NCBI RefSeq assembly: GCF_030009775.1
Contig: NZ_JASCTH010000013.1
Span: 62,001-126,000, forward strand
Direction of reading: 5' to 3'
Source: Actinoplanes sandaracinus
GTDB taxonomy: Bacteria > Actinomycetota > Actinomycetes > Mycobacteriales > Micromonosporaceae
Length of the DNA: 64,000 nt
Below, piece by piece: positions 35,435 to 44,380 of this stretch. Every line of letters begins with the position of its first letter. Positions within the stretch are counted from its first letter, which is position 1. The notes under the pieces were generated by a model. It saw only the letters and a program-made list of their open reading frames with translations. It was not told where the DNA came from and did not search any database. The translations under genes and the position numbers were made by a program.

Positions 35435-35443
35435 ATCCGGTGT

Positions 35444-35485
35444 GAGGCAGCCTGACGGCGTTCTTCGACGAGGTCAGGCTGCCTC
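35444..35485. terminator. Bidirectional terminator between araA and the LamG-like gene
   Basis: GAGGCAGCCTGAC and its complement form a perfect 13-bp stem. The right arm runs into the last codons of the convergent LamG-like gene, so one hairpin can end both transcripts. Confidence 0.75.
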
Positions 35486-36181
35486 GACGGTCACCCAGTC
35501 GAGGTCGCCGGCGTAGTAGTCGCAGCCGACCTCGACCTGGTCGCAGTCCAGTTTGCCACCGATCGACACCGGCCACTGGTTGTCGATCGTCCCGGTCCAG
35601 CCCTCCCGCACGGCGGCCTGCCGGCCGTCGATGGACAGGAAGACCCCCTGGCGCAGCCGCACGCAGCGGACCACGTGCCAGACCCCATCATTGATCTTGT
35701 ACGGCGCGATCAGCTCGATGGTTCCCTTGGAGCCGCGGTACGTGCAGGTCGCCCGGCCGTTCGGGATCTGCACCTTCCAGCTTCCGCCGGTGACCGTGGC
35801 CTGGCCCTTCTGGATGATGTTGCCGAACTTGTGGGTGGTTCGCAGGCGCATCGTCACCGCGAAGTCGCGCTCGCCGGGATCGAGGTCCGAGTGGTCGGCC
35901 ACGCTGACCACATGGCCCGGCCGGGCGGGCGGAGTGTCCGGCTCCAGCCGTTCGAACCGGTAGCCGGACTCGTACCCGGTGGCCAGACCTGTACCGACCT
36001 CTCGGCCGATCTGTCCGTGGTGACCGCGCCCGCCGGCGTCGGTCATCCAGGTGCTTCCGGCGGTCTCGTTCATCGCCCAGACGGCCATGACGTGGGCGGA
36101 CGCGGCGTGAGCGGGGACGGCGGCGCCGGTGAGCAGGCAGGTCAGCAGTGCGATGGCGGCCAGTGCGCGGCGGTGTCCCAT
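35474..36181 (-). CDS. Secreted LamG-like concanavalin-fold protein
   Basis: This 235-residue protein has a signal peptide (MGHRRALAAIALLTCLLTGAA, cleavage near AHA) and a single laminin-G-like jelly-roll domain. WAMNETAGSTWMTDAGGRGHHG near residue 35, VVSVADHSDLDPGERDFAVTMRLRT, and DGVWHVVRCVRLRQGVFLSIDGRQ are typical of LamG/concanavalin-A-like domains, which bind or line up with carbohydrate. No catalytic residues are evident. The start has a CGGAGGA ribosome site. It lies next to the arabinose operon and may take part in carbohydrate binding, but that link is only positional. Confidence 0.85.
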   Translation of the reverse strand: MGHRRALAAIALLTCLLTGAAVPAHAASAHVMAVWAMNETAGSTWMTDAGGRGHHGQIGREVGTGLATGYESGYRFERLEPDTPPARPGHVVSVADHSDLDPGERDFAVTMRLRTTHKFGNIIQKGQATVTGGSWKVQIPNGRATCTYRGSKGTIELIAPYKINDGVWHVVRCVRLRQGVFLSIDGRQAAVREGWTGTIDNQWPVSIGGKLDCDQVEVGCDYYAGDLDWVTVEAA

Positions 36182-36388
36182 GACTCGTCCTCCGGACGTC
36201 GGGGCAGTGAGTCGTTTGAGCTTAATGTGGTTCTTGTCTCATTTCTTATTAATGACCGGAATTCGAGCCCTCGCCTGCGGCCGTATCGGCTTGGTAGCAT
36301 CCGCCGATCATGGCTCCGGCTCCCCCCCCCAGCAGTTCGGCCGGACGCCCTGCGCAAGCCTCACCCCTCAAGTAAGGATCGTGTCGAA

Positions 36389-37078
36389 GTGCTGCTCAAT
36401 GGGACGAACAGTGATACTTCGGAGCATGCGGTGATCGCCCCCAACCCCGGCCTGCCGAACCAGGCGCTGCAGGTGCTGGCCCTCGCGCAGCGCACCGCCG
36501 AGGAGCACGTGGCGAGCGCCCAGCACCACGCGGACAAGATCCGTACGGACGCTCTGGCCGCGGCCGAGCAGATCGCGCGTGACGCCCAGGCCCACGCCGG
36601 CAACGTGCGCCGGGAAGCCGACCGGGTGCTGGCCGAGGCTCGCGCCGGCGCCGAGCAGACGGCCCGGGACGCCCAGTCCCGCGCCGAGGAGGCCCGGCGT
36701 ACCGCGGAGAAGATCGTCGCCGACGCCCGCGCCCGGGCCGAGACGGTCAACGCCGACGCGGCCGCCGGCGCCGAACAGCTCAAGAACCAGGCGCAGCAGC
36801 GCTACGACGACGTGGTCGGCAGCCTCGGCGCCAAGCGCGAGGCCCTGCAGCAGCAGATCGAAGCCCTCGAACAGTTCGACCGCGAATACCGCGGCCGGCT
36901 CACCGCGTTCATGCAGAGCCAGCTGCGCGCCCTCTGGGTGGACGCGCCGCAGATGAACGAGTACGTCGAGGAGGAGCCGGTCGCCGAGGTCCTCGAGGCG
37001 GCCCCGGCCCAGCCGGCCCGGCACGCGCAGACCGCCGAGAAGAAGGACGCCGAGGAGCCGGACGAGGACGAGGACTAG
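36389..37078 (+). CDS. DivIVA-like long coiled-coil protein
   Basis: This protein of about 229 residues is almost wholly alpha-helical coiled coil from residue 25 to 180, with heptad-like repeats of Ala, Glu and Arg (AEEHVASAQHHADKIRTDAL and QTARDAQSRAEEARRTAEKI) and an acidic tail (EKKDAEEPDEDED). This matches DivIVA-domain/filament-type proteins of actinobacteria, which act in polar growth, cell shape or division. The GTG at 36389 with AAGGATC upstream is favoured; earlier in-frame sequence is not protein-like. The gap before it contains a run of ten cytosines (about 36321-36330). No operon partner is evident. Confidence 0.75.
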   Translation: MLLNGTNSDTSEHAVIAPNPGLPNQALQVLALAQRTAEEHVASAQHHADKIRTDALAAAEQIARDAQAHAGNVRREADRVLAEARAGAEQTARDAQSRAEEARRTAEKIVADARARAETVNADAAAGAEQLKNQAQQRYDDVVGSLGAKREALQQQIEALEQFDREYRGRLTAFMQSQLRALWVDAPQMNEYVEEEPVAEVLEAAPAQPARHAQTAEKKDAEEPDEDED

Positions 37079-37081
37079 CTC

Positions 37082-38710
37082 CTACACCGGGTGGACGCGC
37101 TTGCCGTCGATGTAGGTGAGCGCCACCCGGGTCTCGGCGATCTCCTCCGGCGGCGCGGCGAACGGGTCACGGTCGAGCACCACCAGATCGGCCCGGTTGC
37201 CCGGCCGGATCGTGCCGGTGTCGTCGAGCCGGTTCACCCACGCCGACCCGGCGGTGTACGCGGTCAGCGCCGTGGCCAGGTCCAGCCGCTGCTCCGGCAG
37301 GAACGGCTCGTCGTCCTCGCCGTGGTGGATCCGGTTCACCGCGACGTGGATCGCCTGGATGGGGTCCGGCGTGCTGACCGGCCAGTCGCTGCCGGCGGCC
37401 AGGTGCGCCCCGGCCCGCCACAGGTCGCCGAACGGGTACTGCCGGTCCACGAGAGCCGGGTCCAGGAACGGGATGGTCAGGTCGTCCATCTGCGGCTCGT
37501 GCGCCGCCCAGTACGCCTGCAGGTTCGCCGTCGCCCCCAGCCGCCGGAACCGCGGCACATCGTCCGGATGCACCACCTGCAGGTGGGCCAGGTGCGGCCG
37601 GGTGTCGCGGAAGCCGTTCGCCGCCCGGGCCGCCGCCACCGCGTCCAGCCCGTCGCGGACCGCCCGGTCGCCGAGCGCGTGGAAGTGCACCTGGAAACCG
37701 TGCCCGTCGAGTTCCGTGACATAGCCGGGCAGCCGCGCCGGGTCGATGAAGGACAGTCCCCGGTTGGTGGTCGCGCACCCGCACGCGTCCCGGTACGGCC
37801 TCGTCATCGCGGCGGTGAAGTTCTCCGCCACCCCGTCCAGCATCAGCTTCACACTGTCGCAGCGCAGCCGGCCCACGGTGAGCCGCTCCCGGTGCGCCAG
37901 CAGCTCCGGGATCTGCTCGGCGCCGCGGTCCCGGTCCCACCAGAGCGCGCCGACCACCGACGCGGTCAGCCACCCCTCGGACGCCGCGGCCAGGTAGGCG
38001 TCGGACACCTCCGGGTAGCCGTTGGTCGCACAGACCATGGCGTCCTGCCAGGCGGTGACGCCGAGCGAGTGCAGCAGCCGCTGGGCGCGCCGGAGCGCGG
38101 CGATCCGGTCGGCCGTGGTCACCTCCGGCAGCAGCGGCGTGACCAGCTCCATCGCGCCCTCCTGCAGCCCGCCCGCGGGAGTCCCGTCGGCCGCCCGGTC
38201 GATCCGGCCGTGCGCCGGGTCCGGGGTGTCCGCGGTGATCCCGGCCAGCTCCAGGGCACGGCTGTTCACCCAGGCGCCGTGGTGGTCGCGGTTCGCCAGG
38301 AACACCGGGCGGCCCGGGACGATCCGGTCCAGCAGCTCCTTGGCCGGCACCCCGCCGGGGAACGTCTCCATCGACCAGCCACCGCCCACGATCCACCCGT
38401 CGCCCGGGTGAGCCTCGGCATAGGCGGCGACCCGCCGCAGGTACTCGTCCAGATCGGTGGTCTCGGTCAGGTCGCACTGGTTCAGCTCGACGCCGCCCAT
38501 CACGGCGTGCACGTGCGCGTCCTGGAAACCGGGCAGCAGCAGACGGCCGGCCAGATCGACCACCTCAGTGGACGGACCGGTCAGGTCACGCAGATCGTTG
38601 CCGGCCGCGAGGATCCGGCCGTCGCGGACCGCCACCGAGGTGGCCGGGCCGCCGCCGGCGGTGAACACCGGCCCCCCGGTGAAGAGAAGGTCAGCGTAGG
38701 GACGAGCCAT
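37082..38710 (-). CDS. Amidohydrolase (YtcJ-like)
   Basis: This 542-residue metal-dependent hydrolase has the family sequence LPGFQDAHVHAVMGG with the metal-binding His-x-His, a second metal-binding region in HFHALGDRAVRDGLDAV, HLAHLQVVHPDD and AGSDWPVSTPDPIQAI with the catalytic Asp. This is the COG1574/YtcJ group, which hydrolyses N-formyl or N-acyl and related amide substrates. There is no signal peptide, so it is cytoplasmic. Its stop lies 4 bp from the convergent DivIVA-like stop. Substrate unknown. Confidence 0.9.
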   Translation of the reverse strand: MARPYADLLFTGGPVFTAGGGPATSVAVRDGRILAAGNDLRDLTGPSTEVVDLAGRLLLPGFQDAHVHAVMGGVELNQCDLTETTDLDEYLRRVAAYAEAHPGDGWIVGGGWSMETFPGGVPAKELLDRIVPGRPVFLANRDHHGAWVNSRALELAGITADTPDPAHGRIDRAADGTPAGGLQEGAMELVTPLLPEVTTADRIAALRRAQRLLHSLGVTAWQDAMVCATNGYPEVSDAYLAAASEGWLTASVVGALWWDRDRGAEQIPELLAHRERLTVGRLRCDSVKLMLDGVAENFTAAMTRPYRDACGCATTNRGLSFIDPARLPGYVTELDGHGFQVHFHALGDRAVRDGLDAVAAARAANGFRDTRPHLAHLQVVHPDDVPRFRRLGATANLQAYWAAHEPQMDDLTIPFLDPALVDRQYPFGDLWRAGAHLAAGSDWPVSTPDPIQAIHVAVNRIHHGEDDEPFLPEQRLDLATALTAYTAGSAWVNRLDDTGTIRPGNRADLVVLDRDPFAAPPEEIAETRVALTYIDGKRVHPV

Positions 38711-38799
38711 CAGCGGCTCCGATCTGTGCGCGCGGTTCGACTACTCATTCAATCGTGCGGTGTCTGGATGCCCGCAAGGGGCGCAACTATGGTTGGCGG

Positions 38800-40371
38800 A
38801 TGGCGTCGACCCTTGTCGATCTAGAACACGCGCCGTACCGGAACGAGGGGTTCTGCGCCGCCCTGGAGCTGGCCGTCGCCGCCGCCCGCGAACTCGGTCC
38901 GGTCCCCGGCGCGCGCGACGCCGGCCTCGACGAGCGGGTCCAGCGCCAGGCGATCCTGCGGCTGCGCTCCGGCGCCACCGCCAACCCGGGGCTGCTGCCG
39001 CTGCTGGCCGAGGGCCGGTTCGCCGCCCTGGGCGCGGCCGTGCCGGGCGCCGACGAGGTGAGCCGGGCGCTCGCCGTACCCGATCTGTTCCTGCTGACCG
39101 CACCGCCCGGCACGACACGCACCATGGCCGTGGTGGAGATCGTGCGCTCCGCCGCGGAACGCGGCGAGCGGGTGCTTCTCACCGCCCCGGCGACGCCCGC
39201 CGTCGAGGTGCTCCTGGCCCGCCTGCCGGCCGGCGCCACGGTGCTGCGCCTGGACGCCGGCGCCGACCACGCCGGAGCGGGTCCCGGCAGCCTGGCCGCC
39301 GCGGCGGCGGGCGTCCAGCAGCGCATCCTGGCTCGTTCGCAGTCCGCCGTCCACGCTCTCGATCCCTGGCTCGGCGAACCGTCCCCGGCGATGGGCTGGC
39401 TGCGCCGGCTGACCACCGCGCTGGCCGAGGCGGCCGAGGCCCGCGAGCGCGCCGACCGGGCCGCCGCGCACCACGACGCGGCCGCGCGGGCGGCACGGAA
39501 CCGGCTCGGCGCCCCGTTGCGCGAGCGCGCCCTCTTGCTGGAGGCCGCCGGGCGTGCCGTCGCGCAGACCGCCGGGCAGGTCGACCTGCTCGCCGCGGCG
39601 ATGCGGCGGGCCGAGGCCACCTGGCTCCGCCGGTGGCAGATCAACGGCCTGCGGCATCGGCTCGGCGAGGCGGTCCGGCTCGCCGCCGCCGCCCGCTCGG
39701 CGTCACACCAGGCCCATGCGGCGTACGACGAGAGCGCTCACCTTCTGACGCAAGAGGTGGAGCAGGACGCCACCGTGCGCGCGGCGGCCGACCGGGCCGC
39801 GTTCGCCGAGGTCGCCGCCGAGCGCGCGCTGGAGTCCGCGGAGCGCTCCGCGCACCACCTGACCAGGCTGCTCGACGGTGTCGCCGACGTGCCCGGCTGG
39901 ACGGCCGACGCCGAGAGCCTGGCCGGCCTCGCCGGCCGCTGCCACGAACTCGAACCGGTGCTGCGTGGCCGGGCCGGGTTGCTGCGCGAGTGGCGCCAGC
40001 GGGCCGCCCGCCCGACTCGCCAGCTGCACGCCGAGTTGCTGCGATATGCCGACGTCGTCGCCACCACCTGTCTCGGTGCCGGCCGTCCTGAGCACGGCGA
40101 CCTGGAATTCGATCTGCTCGTCATGGAGGACGCGTGTCAGGTGCCGGTCCCGGCGGCGCTCGTGCCGATGGTCCGGGCCCGCCGGGCGGTGCTGGTCGGT
40201 GAGAGCCGCCGTCCGCCGCTGCGCGACGCCGAGGTGGTCCGGGCCTGGCTGGCCGCACGCTGCCCGGCCGGCGCCGACGCGGGTGTGCTGTCGGGCCTGC
40301 TCACCGGCAGCGTGTTCGAGCGGGTCGAGGTCCTGGCGCCGGCCGGGAACCGGGCGGTGACCGGCTGGTGA
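38800..40371 (+). CDS. Degenerate SF1-helicase-like protein (pseudo-ATPase)
   Basis: This 523-residue protein resembles the first RecA lobe of UPF1-like SF1 helicases but has lost the ATPase motifs. The Walker A position reads TAPPGTTRT (about residue 100), where GPPGTGKT is expected, so the essential lysine is Arg. The Walker B position reads FDLLVMEDACQVPVPAALVP (about 435-455), with Asp-Glu changed to Glu-Asp, and motif III reads VLVGESRRPPL. The second RecA lobe is absent and the middle is a long Ala/Arg-rich helical region (about 195-400). It is therefore probably not an active helicase. The stop overlaps the next gene in GTGA, so the two work together. I do not recognise a named family. 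Confidence 0.75.
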   Translation: MASTLVDLEHAPYRNEGFCAALELAVAAARELGPVPGARDAGLDERVQRQAILRLRSGATANPGLLPLLAEGRFAALGAAVPGADEVSRALAVPDLFLLTAPPGTTRTMAVVEIVRSAAERGERVLLTAPATPAVEVLLARLPAGATVLRLDAGADHAGAGPGSLAAAAAGVQQRILARSQSAVHALDPWLGEPSPAMGWLRRLTTALAEAAEARERADRAAAHHDAAARAARNRLGAPLRERALLLEAAGRAVAQTAGQVDLLAAAMRRAEATWLRRWQINGLRHRLGEAVRLAAAARSASHQAHAAYDESAHLLTQEVEQDATVRAAADRAAFAEVAAERALESAERSAHHLTRLLDGVADVPGWTADAESLAGLAGRCHELEPVLRGRAGLLREWRQRAARPTRQLHAELLRYADVVATTCLGAGRPEHGDLEFDLLVMEDACQVPVPAALVPMVRARRAVLVGESRRPPLRDAEVVRAWLAARCPAGADAGVLSGLLTGSVFERVEVLAPAGNRAVTGW

Positions 40372-41138
40372 CCGAGGCCGCGCATCTGCCGTTACGGGAG
40401 GTCGTCCGGCGGGTGGGCGCCTTACCCGGGGTCCGGCCCCGGCGGTTCGTGCCGCTGTTGCTGCCGATGTGGGCGGTCGAGGTGGTGGCCACGGTCCGGG
40501 AAGCCCACGCGTACGACGTGTTCGACCGTTATCTGACCCGCGCGGTGGCCGAGGCCGGACTGTCCGGCGTCGGGGAACTGGCCGTGTTCTTCGGGGTGGA
40601 GCCGGTGCTGGTGGAGCGGGCGGCACGGTTCCTGGAGGGGATCGGCCACGTGCGCCGGGACGCGGGCACGATCACCCTGACCGCGCTGGGCCGCCGATCG
40701 ATGGCGGACGGCCGCCGGTACCACCTGTCGCCGGGCCGGCGGCTGGCGCTGCGGTTCGACGGCGGCGCCGCCGAACCGGTCCCCTGGGCCCACGCCGTCC
40801 ACGCGGTGTGGCTGGGCGAGCCGGCGCTGACCCTGCCGGACGGCACCGTCTTCGCGCCGGTCCCGGCTCGGGCGACGCTCGCGCCGGACGCGGTGCGCCA
40901 CCTGCTGAGCCGGGCTGACGTGGCCGAGTTCACCGGGCCGGCGGTGCCGGTCGAGATCGAGCCGTCCGAGCCGCGGGCGGTGTGGCTGCCGGTCTACCTC
41001 GTCGAGTGCGAGGACGATCCGCTGGTCTTCGGGAAGGCCGTGGACGGGCCCGATCCATACCTTTTGCAGGTTTATCGACGTTGCGCTGGGGAATCGGATC
41101 TTAACCTTCCGCAGTGTGGGGACCGCCACGGTCCCTGA
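40368..41138 (+). CDS. Winged-helix-like partner of the pseudo-helicase
   Basis: This 256-residue protein is translationally coupled to the pseudo-helicase gene by a 4-bp overlap. Residues about 50-110 (YDVFDRYLTRAVAEAGLSGVGELAVFFG, then VLVERAARFLEGIGHVRRD) look like a winged-helix DNA-binding domain, and LTALGRRSMADGRRYHLSP follows as a possible wing. Residues 120-240 are beta-rich with LTLPDGTVFAPVPA and WLPVYLVECEDDPL. No family is recognised. It may recruit or regulate the pseudo-helicase at DNA. Its 3' end contains palindromes that probably serve the next operon. Confidence 0.65.
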   Translation: MTEAAHLPLREVVRRVGALPGVRPRRFVPLLLPMWAVEVVATVREAHAYDVFDRYLTRAVAEAGLSGVGELAVFFGVEPVLVERAARFLEGIGHVRRDAGTITLTALGRRSMADGRRYHLSPGRRLALRFDGGAAEPVPWAHAVHAVWLGEPALTLPDGTVFAPVPARATLAPDAVRHLLSRADVAEFTGPAVPVEIEPSEPRAVWLPVYLVECEDDPLVFGKAVDGPDPYLLQVYRRCAGESDLNLPQCGDRHGP

Positions 41139-41154
41139 CGGACCAGCATGGTCC
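41119..41154. promoter_or_regulatory. Tandem palindromes before the TetR-MMPL operon
   Basis: GGGACCgccacGGTCCC (41119-41135) and GGACCAgcaTGGTCC (41140-41154) are two palindromes 21 bp apart centre to centre, 22 bp before the TetR start. The first lies inside the end of the previous gene. They are probable binding sites of the TetR regulator. Confidence 0.6.
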
Positions 41155-41176
41155 ATAACGGTCTACGGTGGTCGGC

Positions 41177-41737
41177 ATGCCCCGTCCCACGAAGCAGCAG
41201 ATCGACGACGAGATCCTCGACGCGGCGGCGCACCTGTTCGCCCGGCACGGATTCAAGGAGACGTCGATCCAGCGGATCGCGGACACGGTGGGCTACTCCA
41301 AGACCGGCCTGCTGCACCGTTTCCCCACCAAGGAGGCGCTGCAGGCGGCGGTGGTCGACCGGTGTGTGGAGCAGATCCGCGACACCGGCTCCGGCGTCGC
41401 CGCTCTCCCGGCCGGGCCGGAGCGTGACAGAGCCGTGCTCACCGCCATGGCACAGCTCGCCGTGGGCCAGCCCGGCGTCGTCGCGTTGCTGCTCTCCAGT
41501 CTGCTCAGCGAACCGGAGAGTGAGATCGGCCAAGCCCTCGATGTGATCGGGCAGGCCCTCGCCGACGCCTTCGGCGACGACCTGCACGCCGACACCACCC
41601 GGGAGCTGCGGATCACCGGGGCGCTCGGCGCGCTCGCGGTGGCCAGCGTCGCCCTGCGCGACCACCTCACGCCCGGGGCGACGGCCTGCCTCGTCGAGGT
41701 GGCCTACGACGCGCTCGGGCACCCGCGCCCGCGCTGA
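41177..41737 (+). CDS. TetR-family regulator of the MMPL gene
   Basis: This 186-residue regulator has a TetR helix-turn-helix (IDDEILDAAAHLFARHGFKE, then the recognition helix VGYSKTGLLHRFPTKEALQ). It sits 57 bp before an MMPL exporter gene on the same strand and is preceded by two palindromes. Repression of itself and the exporter is the natural reading. The ATG at 41177 was chosen over an upstream GTG at 41168 because the conserved region begins just after it. Confidence 0.88.
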   Translation: MPRPTKQQIDDEILDAAAHLFARHGFKETSIQRIADTVGYSKTGLLHRFPTKEALQAAVVDRCVEQIRDTGSGVAALPAGPERDRAVLTAMAQLAVGQPGVVALLLSSLLSEPESEIGQALDVIGQALADAFGDDLHADTTRELRITGALGALAVASVALRDHLTPGATACLVEVAYDALGHPRPR

Positions 41738-41794
41738 ATCCGCTTCTCGCTGAACCCCGCTCTCCACCGAAACCCGCGACAAAGGGAATCCCTC

Positions 41795-43990
41795 ATGGCA
41801 ACGCTGCTGCATCGGCTCGGGCTGGCGTCAGTTCGGCACCGCATACTCGTCACGATCGCCTGGCTGGTGGCGCTCGTCGCCGTCGGGGTCGGCGCCGGCA
41901 CCCTCTCCGGCGCCACCGCCAACACGTTCAGCATCCCCGGCCAGGAGTCGACCACCGCGCTGTCGCTGATGAAGGAGAGGTTCGGCGACGCCGCGGCGGG
42001 CGCCACCGTCCAGGTGGTGCTGGAAGCCCCGGCCGGTCAGAAGATCACCGACCCGGCGAACGCGGCGAAGGTCGCCGGCATCGTCGCCGACCTCGGCAAG
42101 CTGCCCGGCGCGGTCGACGCGAGCGACCCGCTCGACCCGAAGGCGCCGGCGGTCTCCCGGGACCAGGCGGCCGCCTACAGTTCGGTCACCTACCCGGTGC
42201 AGCCCTCCGAGGTCACCGACGAGCAGCGGGAGGCGATCACAGCGGCGATCGAGCGGGCCCGTTCCGGTGGCCTGACCGTCGAGGCCCGCGGTGAGGCACT
42301 GAGCAACCCGGCCGACATCGGCGGCGCCTCCGAGATCCTCGGCGTCGTGGTCGCCCTGATCGTGCTCGCCCTCACCTACGGCTCGCTGGTCGCCGCCGGC
42401 ATGAACCTGCTGACCGCGATCGTCGGCGTCGGCATCGGCGCGGCCGGCATCGTCACCTTGACCGGCTTCGTCGACTTGCAGTCCACCACCCCGATCCTCG
42501 CGGTCATGCTCGGCCTCGCCGTCGGCATCGACTACGCGCTGTTCATCGTCACCCGGTTCCGGCACGAACTGCGCCGCGGCCTGCCGGTCGAGGCCGCCGC
42601 CGCGATGAGCGTCGGCACCGCCGGCGCGGCCGTCGTCACCGCCGGCCTCACCGTGGTCATCGCCCTGGCCGGCCTGTCGATCGTCGGCATCCCGTTCCTC
42701 AGCGAGATGGGCATCGCCGCCGCGGCCACCATCGTGATCGCCGTCGCAGTCGCGATCACCCTGGTGCCGGCCATCCTCGGGTTCATCGGCGTCCGCGCCC
42801 TGCCGCGCAAGCTGCGTGGCGTCCCGGCCTCGTCCGGCTTCACCGAGGGTCGCGGCTTCATCCGCGGTTGGGCGAACCTGGTCACCCAACAGCGCTGGCT
42901 CAGCCTGATCGTCGCGGTCGCGACGCTGGCCGTCATCGCCATCCCGTTCTTCTCGATGAAGACCACCCTTGCCCAGCGCGCCGCCGAGGGCACCACCCAG
43001 GCGCGGGCCCAGGCGATCATCGACAGCCGGTTCGGCCCCGGCATCAGCAGCCCGCTGCTCATCCTGATCGACGGCTCGAACTCGGCCGCCCACGCCACCG
43101 AGGTGCAGAAGCAGGTCGCCGCCCTGCCCGACGTCGCGATGGCCCTGCCCGCCACGCCGAACCAGGCCGGTTCCGCGGCCCTGATCACGATCATCCCGTC
43201 GTCCGGCCCCGAGGACCAGAAGACCGTCGACCTGGTGCACGCCATCCGTGACCAGGTCGCTGACGCCGCCGGCGCGCAGGTCTACGTCACCGGCAGCACC
43301 GCGGTCAGCATCGACGTGTCGCAGAAGCTCAACGACGCCCTCCCGGTCTACCTGGCCTTGGTCGTCGGACTCGCGTTCGTGCTGCTGGTGCTGGTCTTCC
43401 GGTCGCTGCTGGTGCCGGTGATCGGCGTGCTCGGCTTCCTGCTCACCATCGGCGCCGCCTTCGGCGCGACGGTCGCGGTCTTCCAGTGGGGCTGGGCCGC
43501 CGACGCCGTCAACGCCGGCTCCACCGGCCCGATCCTCAGCCTCGCGCCGATCATCATCGTCGGCATCCTGTTCGGCCTGGCGATGGACTACCAGGTCTTC
43601 CTGGTCTCCCGTATGCACGAGGCGCATGCCCACGGCGCCGCACCCCAGCAGGCCATCGTCACCGGTTTCCGGCAGGCCGCCCCGGTCGTCATCGCCGCGG
43701 CGACCATCATGTTCGCGGTGTTCGCCGCGTTCGTCCCCGAGGGCAACGACACCATCAAGCCGATCGCCTTCGCCCTCGCGGTCGGCATCGCCTTCGACGC
43801 CTTCATCGTCCGCATGATCGCGGTCCCGGCGGCGCTCGCCCTGCTCGGCCGTTCCGCCTGGTGGCTGCCGTCGTGGCTGCGCTGGCTCCCGGCACTCGAC
43901 GTCGAGGGCGCCGCCCTCGAACGCCGCTCCCCGTCGCCCGGAGCCACCGCCCCGGTCCCCGACGACCAGCCCGTCCCCACCACCGTCTGA
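41795..43990 (+). CDS. MMPL-family (RND-type) membrane transporter
   Basis: This 731-residue transporter has two repeated halves, each with a transmembrane helix, a large outer domain and five further helices. The proton-relay motifs GIDYALF (first half, about residue 245) and AMDYQVF (second half, about 595) are both intact, so proton-driven export is possible. Actinobacterial MMPL proteins export lipids, polyketides or drugs. Control by the preceding TetR gene suggests that the cell induces it when a substrate appears. The C-terminus is a short Pro-rich cytoplasmic tail. Confidence 0.93.
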   Translation: MATLLHRLGLASVRHRILVTIAWLVALVAVGVGAGTLSGATANTFSIPGQESTTALSLMKERFGDAAAGATVQVVLEAPAGQKITDPANAAKVAGIVADLGKLPGAVDASDPLDPKAPAVSRDQAAAYSSVTYPVQPSEVTDEQREAITAAIERARSGGLTVEARGEALSNPADIGGASEILGVVVALIVLALTYGSLVAAGMNLLTAIVGVGIGAAGIVTLTGFVDLQSTTPILAVMLGLAVGIDYALFIVTRFRHELRRGLPVEAAAAMSVGTAGAAVVTAGLTVVIALAGLSIVGIPFLSEMGIAAAATIVIAVAVAITLVPAILGFIGVRALPRKLRGVPASSGFTEGRGFIRGWANLVTQQRWLSLIVAVATLAVIAIPFFSMKTTLAQRAAEGTTQARAQAIIDSRFGPGISSPLLILIDGSNSAAHATEVQKQVAALPDVAMALPATPNQAGSAALITIIPSSGPEDQKTVDLVHAIRDQVADAAGAQVYVTGSTAVSIDVSQKLNDALPVYLALVVGLAFVLLVLVFRSLLVPVIGVLGFLLTIGAAFGATVAVFQWGWAADAVNAGSTGPILSLAPIIIVGILFGLAMDYQVFLVSRMHEAHAHGAAPQQAIVTGFRQAAPVVIAAATIMFAVFAAFVPEGNDTIKPIAFALAVGIAFDAFIVRMIAVPAALALLGRSAWWLPSWLRWLPALDVEGAALERRSPSPGATAPVPDDQPVPTTV

Positions 43991-44038
43991 CCCCACCCGC
44001 GAGCCGTACCTGACGCCCTTTCCCCATCCCGCCCGACC

Positions 44039-44098
44039 CGCGAGCCGTACCTGGCGCTCCTTCCTTTCCCGGATGAGGTGTGTCAGCTACGGCTCGCG
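44039..44098. repeat. Long inverted repeat after the MMPL gene
   Basis: CGCGAGCCGTA and TACGGCTCGCG form an 11-bp inverted repeat around a 38-nt loop; a direct copy of the left arm with its flank occurs about 40 bp earlier (near 43997). It may terminate MMPL transcription. The 557 bp from 43991 to 44547 hold only this and the repeats listed next, with no convincing gene. Confidence 0.5.
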
Positions 44099-44140
44099 GT
44101 CTTTCCGCCCCAGCCCGGCGGGGAGATACCGCCAAACCGC

Positions 44141-44325
44141 CGCTTCAGTACGGCTGACCGCCGACCAGCCGTTGCCTAGCCGCTTCAGGACGGGGCGGAT
44201 TCCGGCATGCGCTACGGCTGGGGTCAGGCGGGGTTTGCCAGCCGTCGGCCAGTCGCCTCACGACCGGTTGATTCCGGGGCTGTGCTACGGCCGGGACGCG
44301 GCGGAGCCCGCCAGCCGTCGTCCAG
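44141..44325. repeat. Degenerate 73-bp tandem repeats
   Basis: Three related units begin at 44141 (truncated, 40 bp), 44181 (73 bp) and 44254 (72 bp). Each starts CGCTTCAG or CGCCTCAC and the two long ones share ATTCCGG, GCTACGG and CCAGCCGTC at the same spacing. Function is unknown. Confidence 0.6.
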
Positions 44326-44380
44326 CCACGCCACGCCACGCCACGCCACGCCACGCCACGCCACGCCACGCCACGCCACG
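44326..44380. repeat. Pentanucleotide tandem repeat CCACG x 11
   Basis: Eleven perfect copies of CCACG directly follow the degenerate repeats. Because 5 is not a multiple of 3, no frame is preserved if copies change, so it is unlikely to be coding. Such tracts can change length by slippage. Confidence 0.85.

Noticed and set aside
44326-44380. CRISPR-like repeat array
   Set aside because: The units are 5 bp with no spacers, and no cas genes are present.
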